Shown: in pieces, positions 15,588-27,569 of the stretch
How positions within the stretch are numbered: the stretch's first letter is position 1
How the letters are laid out: each line of letters opens with the position of its first letter
Assembly: GCA_015499995.1 (NCBI GenBank)
Contig: JADNRV010000090.1
Location: 62,001 to 126,000, forward strand
Reading direction: 5' to 3'
Source: Flammula alnicola
Lineage: Eukaryota; Basidiomycota; Agaricomycetes; Agaricales; Strophariaceae
Length of the DNA stretch: 64,000 nt
Translations under genes and position numbers: made by a program
Notes under the pieces: model-generated
Seen by the model: only the letters and a program-made list of their open reading frames with translations
Database searches by the model: none
Told to the model about the DNA's origin: nothing

Positions 15588-16573
15588 TTTCCGAGAGTAT
15601 AGCAGTCCAGAAGACTGCTCGCCCGTCCTTCTGTTGGAGGTGATTGGCAGTCAAGATCACTGCTTCGTGAGGGTCAAGGACAAGTTCAAGTTAGTAACAA
15701 AATTGGCGTGACCGTGTGACACAACGCGATCGTGACGCGCCCGTGATCGAAACCTGAGCGCTCAATGCTTCCGAGCGCTAACGAAAATGTCGATCCACAT
15801 AATAATAATATCACAGTCATGTTAATAGCAAGGGTTCGCTGCGTGATCAACGCATTCAAGTTGGTTTGATAATTATCAGCGCGCTCAGGACACTGACTGC
15901 TGCTCCGAGTCAAGCTCAAAAAAACGCACGCCAAAAGCAACCTTTATTATTTATGTAACACCCTATCAGACACGGGCTATCCGAGGATTTTTCTGCAGGA
16001 TTCCGCCCGGAACAAAATTAACCTATTCAGAGTGCGCTTTCTGCGCAATTAATGGGAGTAAATCAGACAAACATTCCAAGCGACATGCCCATAAATTTGG
16101 AGGTAAGTACACCTCCTCGGGAAAAGATTGAGTAGCGAACAGAAGGCTGGAGACCCAGTGACAAAATATACACTCAAAGCCATAAGGCCTAAGGCCTAAG
16201 GACTCGAGCAGTCTAAATTTAGTACCATTACCATTTTTTGGATAACATCTATCAGAATCTACGGCGACATAAGTTAGATGCAATTACAAAAAATTATTTG
16301 CTTCTAAAATCACTAAGTATACTAGGCTACATATGTTAGAGTGCCATGCAGCGTGGGTAGACAGTGGTGACGAGGAAAATGTATATAATACAAACAGATA
16401 TTCATATCTTCCATAGAGTAGAATAGAATCTAGACATACAGGTGAATAAAAATTGCGCGAGATGATGAAGCGACATAAGAAAAATCAGATCGATTTTCGT
16501 CGTGGGATCAACGACCCTAACACCGAAGTTATCTTAGTTCATTGTTGGGCTGTCTAAGAGCAATACTCACCTT
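15588..16573. other. Intergenic: SMC3 promoter side and 3' side of the MFS gene
   Basis: No gene recognised. AT-rich, with a small tandem 'ggcctaa' at 16187-16202. The SMC3 promoter must lie near 15590-15750. The minus-strand frames of 84-86 codons do not resemble proteins. Confidence 0.45.
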
Positions 16574-19004
16574 CTACGGATTTCCAGGAACGAATTTGTT
16601 GGTGGAGAAAGTGGCCTCGTCCAAGCGCTTCGTATGTTCGGCTTCCCTCATTTCAGCTTCCAGCCGCCATTGCTCGCCCTTCCACCAGACAAGGAGAATG
16701 CAAAGACAGCCGAGAGAGACGACGCCAGCCCAGACGGTATACATCCAGCCTGCAAATAATTAGAATAGCCGCATATATATTGCGACGATATGAACGCACC
16801 GTCTCCGAGGACATCCTATCAGGAAAGTCGGCATTAGAACTGGATTGAAAGACGGCTATGGCAGTTTCTCACCTGCAGAGGCACAGCAACCTCGATCGCC
16901 ATAAATGCGAAGATGCCACGGAACGCGCTGTTCCCTGCGACGGCCGTTGAGGATCGTCCAATGTTCGCATCGACGACATACGCCAACGAACTAGAATATA
17001 TCCAACTGCCAGCCTGGTTTAGTATTTTCTCGGGATGTCAGAAATGATACAACTAACATCCAGAAGAAGCCTCCCAAGAAGAGGAAAAGGCAGATTACAG
17101 CCACGGAAAGGTGGCTTTTATAAATCCATCCGAGACCTAGAACGCTAGGCGGGAGAAAGATCATCCCAATAATTGTACTCTGGAGCCTCATCTAATTGTG
17201 CAGTGAGATATGAGATCGCGCAGAAGGAAAAGAGAAAATATGAATTCACCTCAGGAGAGCCTTTGCCTCCGTTAGCGGCTCTCAGTCGTCTTAGCTGGCG
17301 ATCTGACCAGCGTCCGCCTAATACACTGCCCGCAACGGACCCTGAAAAGAGTGAATTTTTGGTCAAGAAGAACCAATTAGAGAACCATATTAAAAACGAA
17401 CCAGCTCCGAAGGCAATCGCGACGAGGCCAATTTTGAGAGGATTGTAGCCGTATTGTGAGGACAGCGTTATGGAAGTTGCGTACAACACAACGAATCCAT
17501 ATGAATAAAGAAGACCTAAATGTTATAAGTCATGATAACTCTATTAGAATGGCAAAACTTTACCTGAAGAAAGAAGGACGAGGAGGTTATTCATCCTCCG
17601 AAGGACTTGAAACAGTGGCTTGAAGGGATTGACATCTTTGACGGACAAATGCACAGTGGGAAGGGCAGCAGCGATCGCCTCCCTCTGAACTTCTTCTACG
17701 GTGGACTTTGCAGCAACTTTTTCTATATCGATATCCGATTTGTTGGCTTGAAGACAGCCTTTTCCGACAGTGGAAGATTTATTGGGGTATGCCAAGGGAA
17801 GGAGAGTAGAGGCGCGGAGACGCTGCTTGAGAACCTTTTGATATGTCAAGCTACGTTCACATCTAAAAGTATCGTGGAAGAAAAGAATGAAGCAGAGCAA
17901 AGTCGTGCCGCAGACGATGGAAAGGAACCAGAAAATAGCGCGCCAGTTCCATACAGAGGTAAGAACACCGCCGGCAATAGGGCCCAAAGCCTTCGTGAAC
18001 ATTAGATTTGTTAAATAGCAAGATAATTGTGGAACCTACCGGTCCAAGGAGCGGAGCTACATAATAAACACCCATCTATACATGAAACGTGATTGACTGC
18101 AATTAACGATGAGATTGAGTGACGAACCTTTGCACCGCGTTCCGAAGGCTCGAATATATCTGCGAGTGTTGCGGCTCCTATAGACATCACAGCACTTGAT
18201 CTGCCATCCAAGTGGAAAGAAGGCAATTAGAGGTAATCAAGCTGAAGCACAGATTAAATTACCCAGCAGCCTGAAGACACCGGAACCCGATCACTCTAGA
18301 GTGACAGTTAGCATCCCACAGTTGGACAACATTGATAGGACTCACGTTCCAATATGTTGACTGAGCGCGACGATGAGGGATCCAAGGGTAAACAGAGCAA
18401 GCGATAAGATATACACCAACTACAATATAGATATCGATGTTAGATAGATGGTAGTGAAGGGGGTAACGAAGGATCATACCTTTCGTCCCTTGACTTCGCT
18501 GACTGCACTCCAAATCAACGGCATAAGCCCCTGAGTCAGGATGAACAGGGAAATGCTCAAGCTGAACTGCGAGCTGGTGGCGGGTAAATCGGCCTCCATT
18601 TGCTGGACCGCCGCTAAAGATAGAACATGTAAGTAAAGTACGAATGAATATATAAAATACACTCACGATTCTGTATATTGGCGGCGAGCGCAGCGACCAT
18701 GGCGGCCGATGAGATGAGTGCTAAACTAACATTCTGGGAAGAGAATGCTACATCAATATATGATATAGAAAATCAGGCTGGTACGCGCCTTTCGAAGAGG
18801 CGACCATGAGCGGGGATCGTTTTTGACTGGCATATGTTCGATGTCGAATGTGAGAGGCTCCGGATCGGGTGTCACCGTCGACGTAGTGCTCAAAGCTATG
18901 GATGCTTCCGTCTGAGATTTGACGAGAGGGGGCTTGACGGGTTCGGGTGTCGACGAAATCGAAGAAATCTCTTCATTAATCGAGCTCGTTTTTTTCATGG
19001 CCAT
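16574..19004 (-). CDS. MFS drug:H+ antiporter, QDR/AQR-like (DHA1)
   Basis: Plasma-membrane multidrug or organic-ion exporter of the DHA1 family, closest in motifs to the yeast Qdr/Aqr1/Dtr1 group. Multi-exon. The N-terminus is hydrophilic (MAMKKTSSINEEISS...DPRSWSPLRKA), then membrane segments containing FSLSISLFILTQGLMPLIWS, the loop motif SEVKGRK, GFRCLQAAGSSAVMSIGAA, LADIFEPSERGAK, MGVYYVAPLLGP, the motif ALGPIAGGVLTSVWNWRAIFW, a charged central loop, and YGYNPLKIGLVAIAFGAGS in the second half. The protein ends TNKFVPGNP at 16574. The ATG at 19004 is preferred to the in-frame ATG at 19121 because a TATA box at 19142-19149 would place transcription start at or after 19121. The substrate cannot be told. 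Confidence 0.85.
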
Positions 19005-19141
19005 GACTGTATCGTAAATGGGTCGTGATATGAAAGCTAGAAGAGAAAGCGGAACCGCGAAGAGCCAATTTGAGGAGCGGTAAAGGCTCAAGATATTGAG
19101 GAAATCAGTTTGAAGAAACATATTTTCAAGGAAGGGGCACG

Positions 19142-19149
19142 CTTTTATA
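19142..19149 (-). promoter_or_regulatory. TATA box (TATAAAAG) of the QDR-like MFS gene
   Basis: TATAAAAG on the minus strand about 140 bp upstream of ATG 19004. Its closeness to ATG 19121 (about 20 bp) argues that translation begins at 19004. Confidence 0.55.
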
Positions 19150-20817
19150 GAGTATTGTCTTGTCCTCGATGCCAGAACGTCAAGCTAGAACTCGAAGAGC
19201 CGAGACTTGGAAGTCGACAACGGTTGAGCTCAGGACGATCTCCAAGGATCGGGTTGTGTTTCCATTGGACGTCGGCCTCTGTCTTGCTTTGCTTTCCACT
19301 GCCTCAAGTTACTACGCGTCAAGCGCAGTGGACAGCGTCCGTTGGAGGCTGCTAGAGGTCCAAGGACTGCGAGGAGCAAAATTACCTCCCACTCCGACAG
19401 AGAAAAATGAACATGTACCAGCAAGGTGTACGCTGCATGGTCCCCAGAATTCGTACGGTCTGAAACATTTCGGTGATCCGCATCGAGAAAACCTCATCTT
19501 TCCGGTCAGTAAGTTACCGGAAGGAGACTGACCAGAGTCAATACGGGACTTGCTTCCAGTATACCATGCATCCGGGACGGGGGTTGGTCCTGGTGCACAC
19601 GACATGTGTTAGAAAGCGTGACACGAACGAAAAGTCCATATTTTAATATTGCACAGACCAATGAACCCCTAGAGGCGGAGAAATAACAGCCACTGGTGAT
19701 CCTAAAAATAACTTTTTGGAAAATTTAGCGTCCTTCGGAGAGACGGAAATATCATGGCTTTCCATTATCTAAACTCCGTTGCAAAATAAAATTGATTATA
19801 AGCAGGTTTGGTATGACGTCGATATGGAATCGCAATGAGTAGTGGGCGGTTATCGATTATCACTAGCTACATAGAAACAGGTCTAGAATGCACGCTCAGC
19901 GAAACAAATATTCCGGTCATACATGGTGATTAGACTGACCATAAAACATAGAAATTGGCCGTTGAACAAGACCATATTTCCTGCTGAACATCTGAAATGG
20001 TCGAGAGGCATTTTGGCTTCCACATTCGCTCTTCCTTTCCTCAATGTAGCGAATAACGCTCGTTCAGCATACATGTCGTTACACTCTGGTCTCCTGCGGC
20101 ACCTGGAAAGTGGAGACGATCAGCACGATTCCTGCAAGCAAGAAGCTTGCTTTCCAACTCAGACATTGAAGGACGTCTCTTGACATTTCTGTTTCAACCC
20201 CGCCATCCAATCAGACGCATCAGGAGATGCAGCAATTGATGTGCATGCGACCTAAAAAAACTTGCTCGATCGTGTTGAGAACCGTGCACCGAAAATCTGC
20301 AGCGCACGACTCTCTCATGATGCGTTTGTTACCTAGTGGCACACGCCATCAACGCAGTGCGAGACACACAACGAGGAGGAATCATCCGGAGATTTACGGC
20401 AAAACAGAATGCCGTCTCGCCATGACGCAATAATGCGCAAGAAGACAGACCACAGCACACGAGCCGGGATTACCGAAAAAACCCTATGTCCAATAAAAAA
20501 AATATAAAAGCACCAAGTCTTCGGTATCGTGGTGTGGAAGTTGCTGACAAGTCGAACGGAACGAGGAATCCAGCAGGGAAGACACGCAGTGAGCATTACA
20601 TATTTACAGCGACAAACAAGCCTAGAGCCTCTTCGGTTAAATGTCGGACGACCAAGCGAATGGAAAATGCCAGAAAATGTCCCCAACATTCGAATTCGGG
20701 TCTTGAAGCTTTCCCAAGGTGCCGACAAGAACTGGTTTTGCCTCCGACACATAGTGAGACGTCAAGATTGACATCAAGGAATTGTCACGATCCTGCTGGA
20801 GTGGAGCCTCCGCGCTT
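19150..20817. other. Long intergenic stretch between MFS gene and Rrp6
   Basis: About 1.7 kb with no recognisable gene. The plus-strand frame at 20486-20893 overlaps the Rrp6 3' end in antisense and has no family features; 19160-19531 is upstream sequence of the MFS gene. Nothing else supported. Confidence 0.4.
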
Positions 20818-23800
20818 TTACTTGAAGGTATGCGACTGGTTCCCGCTCTTTAGTTCGCTATGTGCCTTGGGAGGCGCTGGGAAATCGCCATAGAAGACGC
20901 CGCCTGAGAAAAGAAGAGATAATATCAGTCTCAGAGATGGCAGGGAAAGATAAGAATACATACCCTTGTTTTGTTTCCGTTGTCGCTTCTTCTTCCTATC
21001 TTCGGTATCGGGGTTATCATCCAAGATATTTGGTATGGCCGAGAAGTCAAAGGGCTCATCCGAAGCGTTTCCTTCCTTCTTCACACTGGGTTTTGAAGAA
21101 TTCGTACCGTCCTCCGTGGCAGGGGAGCCCTTCGCTTCCTTACGTTTACGTTTCTGTCTCGCTTGACCAACAACAACAATGGTATCCCTCTCTTCCTCTA
21201 CGCGCTTTGTCGGCCGCTGAGAAGCAGGGACGTAGGGTATCTCGACTTGCATACCAGTCGCTTCATCAAAGTGTTCATCCCTAACGATGGCCGTCTCACG
21301 CGTGGCAGCAATAATCTATGAACGCGTGTCAGTCGCCGTACGCTAGAAGGGATGCGAGGAGTGAACCCCACCTGAGGGGCAACAGGTGCCACTACGAAGC
21401 TGCGATTAATTTTCGCTACCAAATCCTCGAAATGAGCACGGCCCGTGTTCGATGACGTCGTCTGGGCATTCAGAGTCGAATTTGACACCTGGATAATCAC
21501 ACTTGAGCGTCATGGAAAGAGAACTAGAATGATCCAGAATATCCGTACCTGAATTTTATTTCCACTGTTGCCAAACAGCGTGCTAGTGGAAGTCGCAAAA
21601 GCTGCCGTGGTTGGGACCTTCGATGGAGACTTGACTAGACCAAATAGCACCGAATGCGATGCAGAAGACATGGATTGGTTGACTCCTATTCGGATTCGGA
21701 CGGATGAGCTCTACTCCAACAACCAAAAATAAGTATTGCAAATGGCGTACCATGTCCCCATATGCTCGCCACATCTTTGGCAACACCCAGTGTCTCTAAA
21801 TCCTTCATCTCCGTTTCGAGCATGACCACGTCTTTCCTCGATTCTACTTTCGAATTCGTTGATCCGTCCTGATCCTGTGTCGCCTCTCCACCACCCAGCC
21901 GGGAGGCTCCCATACCTCGTTTGACAGCCTCCCTGATCACATTGAGGAGCTCCTTTGCCCTTCTTTTGACTACCGGCGGCACAGATGATTTAAAGATAGC
22001 CAACAGCGCAGCCATGTCCGCGGGTGGCTGCTCTGCCACGACGAATAAAACATGGTTCTGCAGCACGTATCTTCAAAGAAATAAACGAACGTGCGTCGTA
22101 AATGAGAAAAATACTCCGTCAGGGAAGCCAAAGTGCACCCACCTCGTACTCTCGTCCTCTTCCCTTGCGACACGCTCTCTCCAGCCGTGTACACTCTTGT
22201 ACACCTCCCTCTGCAATGCCCCAATCCCTACCCCAGGCCCCCCAGCCATCAACGCGCCCTTATTCCAGCGTTTCGCAAGCGTATCCCATCCACCGCTCCC
22301 TGATCCTTCGATCGCATCATATGGCTCCTTCGTATACACCCTCAACGAAGTCTCAGCCGAGCGCACCAGTGCCTCGTTCAGGAGCCCTCGAGCGGGCGCC
22401 GACGTCGAAGACGACGCAAATGGCGGTGGCGACGAAGAAGGCGAGCGTGACCGGGACTGAGGTCGCGATTGCGAGCGGTCGAGAAGGGCGTTCCGTAGAT
22501 TGTCGTAGATATAGAGCAGGAAATGGGTGTCACATCGAGCATATTTCAGCATGTCTTCAGGCAGAGGTCTATGCAAAGAAAATCAGCACGAGACTTTGAA
22601 CAAATGTCTGGTACATACCGCATTCTCCAATCTGCTAATTGGTACCGCTTGTCGGGGACGAAATCGCAATACATTTCAAGAAGGTTAGCCAGACCATGGC
22701 GAGGAAACTCTGCATACGACGCTCAGTTATAGTTAGACAAAAAATACACCATATCTCTCACCCAGCAGCTTAGATGCATGGAACGTGTCGAAAAGATTGA
22801 CGATGTAAACGTTGAAATCTTGCTGTAGCCAGACGATATCGCTCTCTGCCCCATGGAAAACCTGTGATAACCACGATCAGCTGCTGCCAAGCCCGCGTCA
22901 ATTTAGTCGCCTCACCTTGACGATGCCCGAGTCCGTAAAGACTTCGTTCAGCGCCTCAATCTCGTCTCTAATAGCTAACAGGTCGACCACCCAATCCTCA
23001 TCCCTGTCGCTGATCTGCATCAGACACAAGAAACCCGAATACGAACGGTAGCTATGATGTTCCAAGTCCACTGCAATTTCGGTCGCTTTCTTCAGCTTGG
23101 ATAGCATCTGTTGGAAGTCCTCTGGAGTAGCTATCCACGTCGCTTGCGTCTCTTCAAGAGGTTGAGGTGATAATGGAGTACAAGGCTCGAATATCCTGGG
23201 CGGATACGAAAGGTGTGTGATCTCGTAACGGTAAGGGTGATTCGCACTGCAGAAAGTCAGAATGAGCAATATAAAGCCAAGCGAAAACCACGCACACAAT
23301 GCCGGTGCTGCTTTCTGTTCCAGGCTCGGTGTAAATGTGCCCAAGTGGCACCGTTGCGTTATATTTGTGAGAGAGGGTAGGGTACCACGGTGCGTCCGAG
23401 TTGTCGGCCTTTTTCTTAAATTGTAATTGGGTTTTGGCGAGGTGTGCGGCATGTTGTATAACAGGTTCGATGCGGCCTTTCTCTGTAGCAGGTTTTTGGG
23501 CCGATTTCTAGAACGAGTAAGACATGGACTTTGAAGAACGAACGAAGAATTTACTTTACCTTGCTGCGGGTATTATTGGACGTGATAGGTGGGTTGATAG
23601 CAATGGCTGGAGCCTTGTTCTTGCCCAAGAATTCGTCAAGACAAATGTCCTACAAGAGACGAGATACATGAATTATTGTCATCGAACAACAATATTGAAA
23701 TCCACATACCGTTTTCTCTAGTAATTGATCCATCGAATCGACGACGAGTGAATGAAAATGGTCAACCACGTCATCCTGGCTTTCCAACCTTCCCTTTCCC

Positions 23801-24024
23801 TTGCCTCTACTTGCTTGCGTTTGGTCCACGGTTGAAACGAGGCTCAGTAACCTGTTCGTCATGGATAAAACTCGCTCCGAAAAGGCGTCCAGCCCTTGGG
23901 CGAATTCATGGTCCATAGAACGGTGAAAAGCGACATCTGCAGGAAGTGCCGCTGCTTTGCGAGTCGCTGCAAGTGCAGAAGTCTGCAACCTTGTGTTGTA
24001 GTCGTCAAAAGAGCTTTCGTCCAT
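20818..24024 (-). CDS. rrp6: Exosome 3'-5' exonuclease Rrp6/EXOSC10
   Basis: Nuclear exosome nuclease that trims and degrades rRNA, snoRNA and cryptic transcripts. Start ATG at 24024 ([20 protein letters not shown]); stop at 20818 after SHTFK; about ten short introns leave roughly 850-900 residues, the usual size. The N-terminus is the PMC2NT region that binds Rrp47/C1D ([20 protein letters not shown]). The DEDD-Y nuclease starts at [20 protein letters not shown] (Asp-x-Glu), continues through [20 protein letters not shown] and [13 protein letters not shown], and reaches [19 protein letters not shown] with the catalytic Tyr and Asp. An HRDC-containing part and a basic C-terminal tail ([25 protein letters not shown]) follow. 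Head to head with the BTB gene over about 270 bp, a possible shared promoter. Confidence 0.93.
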
Positions 24025-24294
24025 GGGGGTTGTTAACGTTTCGTCCGGTTAGATATTATCCACGTTCCGATTTAATATTAAAGATTAGTTGCGGCGGCTA
24101 GAGAAGTGCGCATGGTTGTTGCTAGTGTGGTGAAGGTTTATGGAGGAAAATATTTTCGATTACGTGATAAAACAGACAAGTAATTGTCACATGACAATAA
24201 CGTTTTCGATCGATCGATGCCGCATCCTTGTAACTGCTCTTTCTAACCTGCCAACTCTTTCTTCACGAAAGGAGCCTATTCACCGACCACAATC
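24025..24294. promoter_or_regulatory. Divergent promoter region between Rrp6 and BTB genes
   Basis: 270 bp separate the two ATGs, so both promoters must lie here or overlap the 5' ends. No clear TATA box is seen on either strand. Confidence 0.45.
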
Positions 24295-25411
24295 ATGGAG
24301 ACTGAAGCACCTCCAGCCAAACGAGCAAGAATGGACCACAGCCACGAAATCGGAGAAAACGATGTGGTTATTCGATCCAAATTCTGGTTTGATGATGGAA
24401 ACGTGATCCTCCAGGTTGACAATACTCAGTTTCGCGTCCACCGTTCTGTATTATCGCGCCATTCAAATGTATTCTGCGACATGTTTAATCTACCCCAGCC
24501 CGAGGATGAGAGAAGCCCGGAAACATGCCCAGTCGTGCCTCTCTACGACACGGTCGAGCAAGTTACCCACATCATCTCTTTTTTATACGATAACATCATG
24601 TGCGTTTCACTTATGTCTTTCAACATAATGTTTTTTAAAACTTGGCAGATCATACAACCTAAGGAATCCTCTTCCATTTGCTGTTCTCGAGTCAATGTTG
24701 CGTTTGGGAAAGAAGTATGAATTTGATCATCTTCAAAAAGAGGCCACTACGCGTCTTCATCTCGAGTTTCCGCAGAAAATCGAGGACTGGGACGCCATAT
24801 ACGACGCACGGGACGATTCCTCAGAAATAGAAGATGTCTACGCAGTTTTATTTGACATTGTTCACCTTGCTCGAGAACTGTCGATAACGACCATCCTCCC
24901 TGCAGCATACGCAGCTTGCCTGTGCGGATTCTCTATTGTAACGTTCTCCTGTTCTCTTTTCTATCTATTCCAACTGACCTGTGACATGCATACGCACTGC
25001 TTGTAGGATAAGATTGTAAGGGGCATCCGGCGGCAGGATACATCAATGATGCAAATGAAACCCGACGCCTTCGCAACCCTTATGCTTGGCCGCGACAAGT
25101 TGATACGCCATGGTGCAAAATTCGCTTTGACTTGGCTGTATCACGGTCGCATCATCCCTGCGTCGACCTGCAACGCTCCAAATGGCTGTACGCGTGCAAA
25201 AGAGAAGCTTATTGGCAAGCTCTGGAAAAACGAAGACCAGCACATGTTTGCCCTCGAGCCGTGGTTTGCAGATATGGGCGCCGGCCTCTGCCCGACATGC
25301 GTTATGGTCGCGAAGAGAACGCACAACGAGGGCCGAACGATTGTTTGGGAGCGACTCCCGTCATATTTCGAGCTTCCGCCTTGGAAAGAATTGAAAGATT
25401 ACGGGACATGA
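24295..25411 (+). CDS. BTB/POZ domain protein
   Basis: Member of the large agaricomycete family of single-BTB proteins, thought to act as adaptors or transcriptional regulators; no defined role. Exons 24295-24599, 24649-24937 and 25007-25411 give 332 residues. The BTB fold begins about residue 25: FWFDDGNVILQVDNTQFRVH, then RSVLSRHSNVFCDMF, VPLYDTVEQVTHIISFLYD, and after intron 1 MLRLGKKYEFDHLQKEAT. The C-terminal half is family-specific with Cys pairs (AGLCPTCVM) and ends LPSYFELPPWKELKDYGT. A decayed paralogue lies at about 27570-28637, and the two share the LG(K/R)KYEF and LP..F.LP.W motifs. Confidence 0.85.
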
Positions 25412-25510
25412 TAATATTGGGGGGAAAGTATTCTAATCTCTGAATCGATTTGATCATAACAGTATAACCTACTATTTATTCAACAAGACTTTTGAACCCA
25501 ATTGCTCACG

Positions 25511-25819
25511 TTTTGAACCCAAGGAAGCTTTATGGCTTCGTTCTCTCATTTCTCAACTCTTCGACAAGAAACTCGACCCCACCACGTTGTTTTCAGACAA
25601 CCAGTCCGCCATCGCACTCACGAAAGACCACCAATATACCACGCTCGCACGAAGCACATCGACATTCGATTCCATTTCATTCGTTGGATCGTCGAGAACG
25701 GATCGATTCGCCTCGTCTATTGCCCTATGGACGACATGGTTGCTGATGCCTTTACCAAGGCCCTTCCCTCTCCGAAAGTCAAGCATTTCGCTTCTGAGCT
25801 CGGCCTCGTATCGGTTTGA
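25511..25819 (+). pseudogene. Copia polyprotein fragment (RNase H C-terminus), frameshifted
   Basis: The two halves lie in different frames. Around 25632-25638 the DNA reads CAATATACCAC where the family's HQYHART would need CAATACCAC, so two extra bases (TA) break the frame. The 5' part is missing. It ends in the normal Copia stop just before the purine tract. Confidence 0.85.
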
Positions 25820-25826
25820 GGGGGAG

Positions 25827-26214
25827 TGTTGGGTTTACTCAAGCAAACCGGCACGAGATATGAGCACAGCGACCACGTCGCGTCGCTGTGCGCAGGGACA
25901 CTTTCCTATTAGATATGTTTTACTTCCGTTGAGTACTATACCTTATGATTTCATGTGTCGGGATACCGCCCTCCGCATGCGCCTATACCAAGTTCCGGTA
26001 CCCGTACTGTAGAGCACTTATACCGTAGCATTTCGTTCTAGCTCCCTCAGTCTTTGCCCCCAAACGACTGAGGTGAGAACTTATTCTACTTTACATACTG
26101 TATACTTTTACTTACAAGTTACCTAGCTTTTCATACCTAGGCATCTATCAATGTTATCAGTCTTTGCCTCCAAACGACTGAGCTTTTCGTACCTAGATCT
26201 CTACATATGTTACA
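25827..26214 (+). repeat. 3' LTR of the Copia remnant
   Basis: Starts TGTTGGG directly after the polypurine tract and ends about 26214. It holds a 26-bp motif (TCAGTCTTTGCC..CAAACGACTGAG) twice, at 26047-26072 and 26157-26182, with similar following sequence, so the LTR has an internal partial duplication. The exact end is uncertain because no second LTR is present for comparison. Confidence 0.65.
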
Positions 26215-26552
26215 TTGACACATTGTAGATACTCAAAATCCAGATTTATTAAAATGTATAAAGGTTCTAATCCTTTACAGATACTACTAATAAAAGGCAA
26301 TAGGATAGTCTCTACCGAACCATGCGTACTCTCTGAGGCAACCCATAACAAAATGACCCCAAATTAGAGAGGGCAGTACCGACAATAACATTCAAGCACA
26401 GTGGATAGCTTCTAACGTGTCGTCTCGAACTACGCACTTGTCTACCTATTCAGTAAGAGAGTATGGCCATCTACCGAGAATAGTGGTTCAATCTAGCGTA
26501 TGGTTTGTAGTTGAGCGCTAATTTTATTCCACCATCTACATTCTAATGTCTA
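26215..26552. other. Intergenic, no feature seen
   Basis: AT-rich spacer between the Copia LTR and the 3' end of the kinase-like gene; no coding signal or repeat recognised. Confidence 0.5.
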
Positions 26553-27389
26553 TCACTCACAAATTACTTTTACTCCGCCCCGGAAACTTGGGTCTTCCAG
26601 GCTTTCCTTGAGGGCGTTCATCTCGTCTTCGAGCTCCTGGGGCGAACACTTCTTCGCGGTCTCAAAGTCTACTAAAACCACGTCGTGCCCTTCCCGCACA
26701 AGAAAGTTGTGTTTGTTGGTGTCGCCATGCTTGATCCCAAGCTCATGCAATCGCCCCAAGGCCTTCCTGCAGCTCTCGAGGTCTCCTGGCCCTGCGGGCC
26801 TCGCATCTTGTACCCACTCAGCAACGAATCCAACCACGCGTCCGTCTTTCCCCTCGGTAAGGTGGCCGAGAAACCTGGGGCCGATTCCCCTGTCGCGGAT
26901 GCATTCATAGGTAGTCGTCTCGGTTTCTATGGAAGCGATTTCCCAAGGCCAAACGGCAAGTTTGATAAGAACGGGCTTGCCGTCATTAAGTTCGGGGTGA
27001 GTTGAAATGCGAACTCGTTGCCTCACGTGTTCTTGTGCGAAATCCAGCTCGTTCAGCTTCACTGGATGCCAGAGGCTTTCCACCCCGGCAAGGGACTCTG
27101 TCACTGTCGCGATGAAGGCAACTTCTCCCGTTTCGGAATCCTTGGCCACATAGCCTTTGTTCCAATTTCCGGATGGAAAAGGTGGGAGGAGCTCGCTGAG
27201 CAGGATGGGTCCGAAGGTCCAGTCAATCTCCTCCCCGGCAAGCGTTCCTGGTGCTGTGGCCACGTATTTGACGTAGTTCCCGTCGACGAGGAAGCGGTAA
27301 TGGCTGTCATCCGGGTCGATCGCATCCTGCGGCTCGACGAGACACGCGAGGAGCTGGACGTTGGCATTGTTTGATTTGGAAACATTCAT
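26553..27389 (-). CDS. Protein-kinase-like fold protein (phosphotransferase-like)
   Basis: Single-exon gene of 278 residues. The C-terminal half has the core of a kinase-like or small-molecule phosphotransferase fold: VLIKLAVW (Lys143, candidate ATP-binding lysine), an acidic residue in the following helix, HGDTNKHNFLV (His221, Asp223, Asn228; catalytic loop of HGD type rather than HRD) and VLVDFETAKK (Asp241, a DFE in place of DFG). The glycine-rich loop is not obvious. The N-terminal 130 residues (FLVDGNYVKYV, WNKGYVAKD) are not recognised. Similar proteins are common and often duplicated in filamentous fungi, with no known substrate. The end ...KVICE precedes the stop; the last codons also contain a donor-like GTGAGT, so a short further exon is possible. 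Confidence 0.7.
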   Translation of the reverse strand: MNVSKSNNANVQLLACLVEPQDAIDPDDSHYRFLVDGNYVKYVATAPGTLAGEEIDWTFGPILLSELLPPFPSGNWNKGYVAKDSETGEVAFIATVTESLAGVESLWHPVKLNELDFAQEHVRQRVRISTHPELNDGKPVLIKLAVWPWEIASIETETTTYECIRDRGIGPRFLGHLTEGKDGRVVGFVAEWVQDARPAGPGDLESCRKALGRLHELGIKHGDTNKHNFLVREGHDVVLVDFETAKKCSPQELEDEMNALKESLEDPSFRGGVKVICE

Positions 27390-27569
27390 GGTGTAAAGGG
27401 GCCCGAGACTGTAGATGACAGGAGAGCGAGACGACTGCGTGGTCGGCCAAGAAGGTGCTCTGGATCTGATATCAGGAACCTCTGCTCTCTGCTGTATGGG
27501 AATTATCAGTAAGCTCTGATCGCCTTCACATTATACGCTAACAAAGGGATGCTGAATTTGGGTCCACGA

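Larger units (their letters stand above)
25511..26214 (+). mobile_element. Truncated Ty1/Copia retrotransposon: RNase H 3' end plus 3' LTR
   Basis: Reads EPKEALWLRSLISQLFD, LFSDNQSAIALTKDHQY, then after a frame change HARTKHIDIRFHFIRWI, DDMVADAFTKALPSPKVK and the stop at 25817-25819. This is the RNase H end of a Copia polyprotein. It is immediately followed by a purine tract (GAGGGGGAG) and the LTR start TGTTGGG at 25827. The LTR probably ends at ...GTTACA near 26214. Gag, integrase, most of reverse transcriptase and the 5' LTR are absent. A dead remnant. Confidence 0.88.

Noticed and set aside
19005..19121. Longer N-terminus for the QDR-like MFS from ATG 19121
   Set aside because: The TATA box at 19142-19149 would put transcription start at or after this ATG, and relatives have hydrophilic N-termini.
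20486..20893. 135-codon plus-strand open frame
   Set aside because: Overlaps the 3' end of Rrp6 in antisense and shows no domain or exon continuation.
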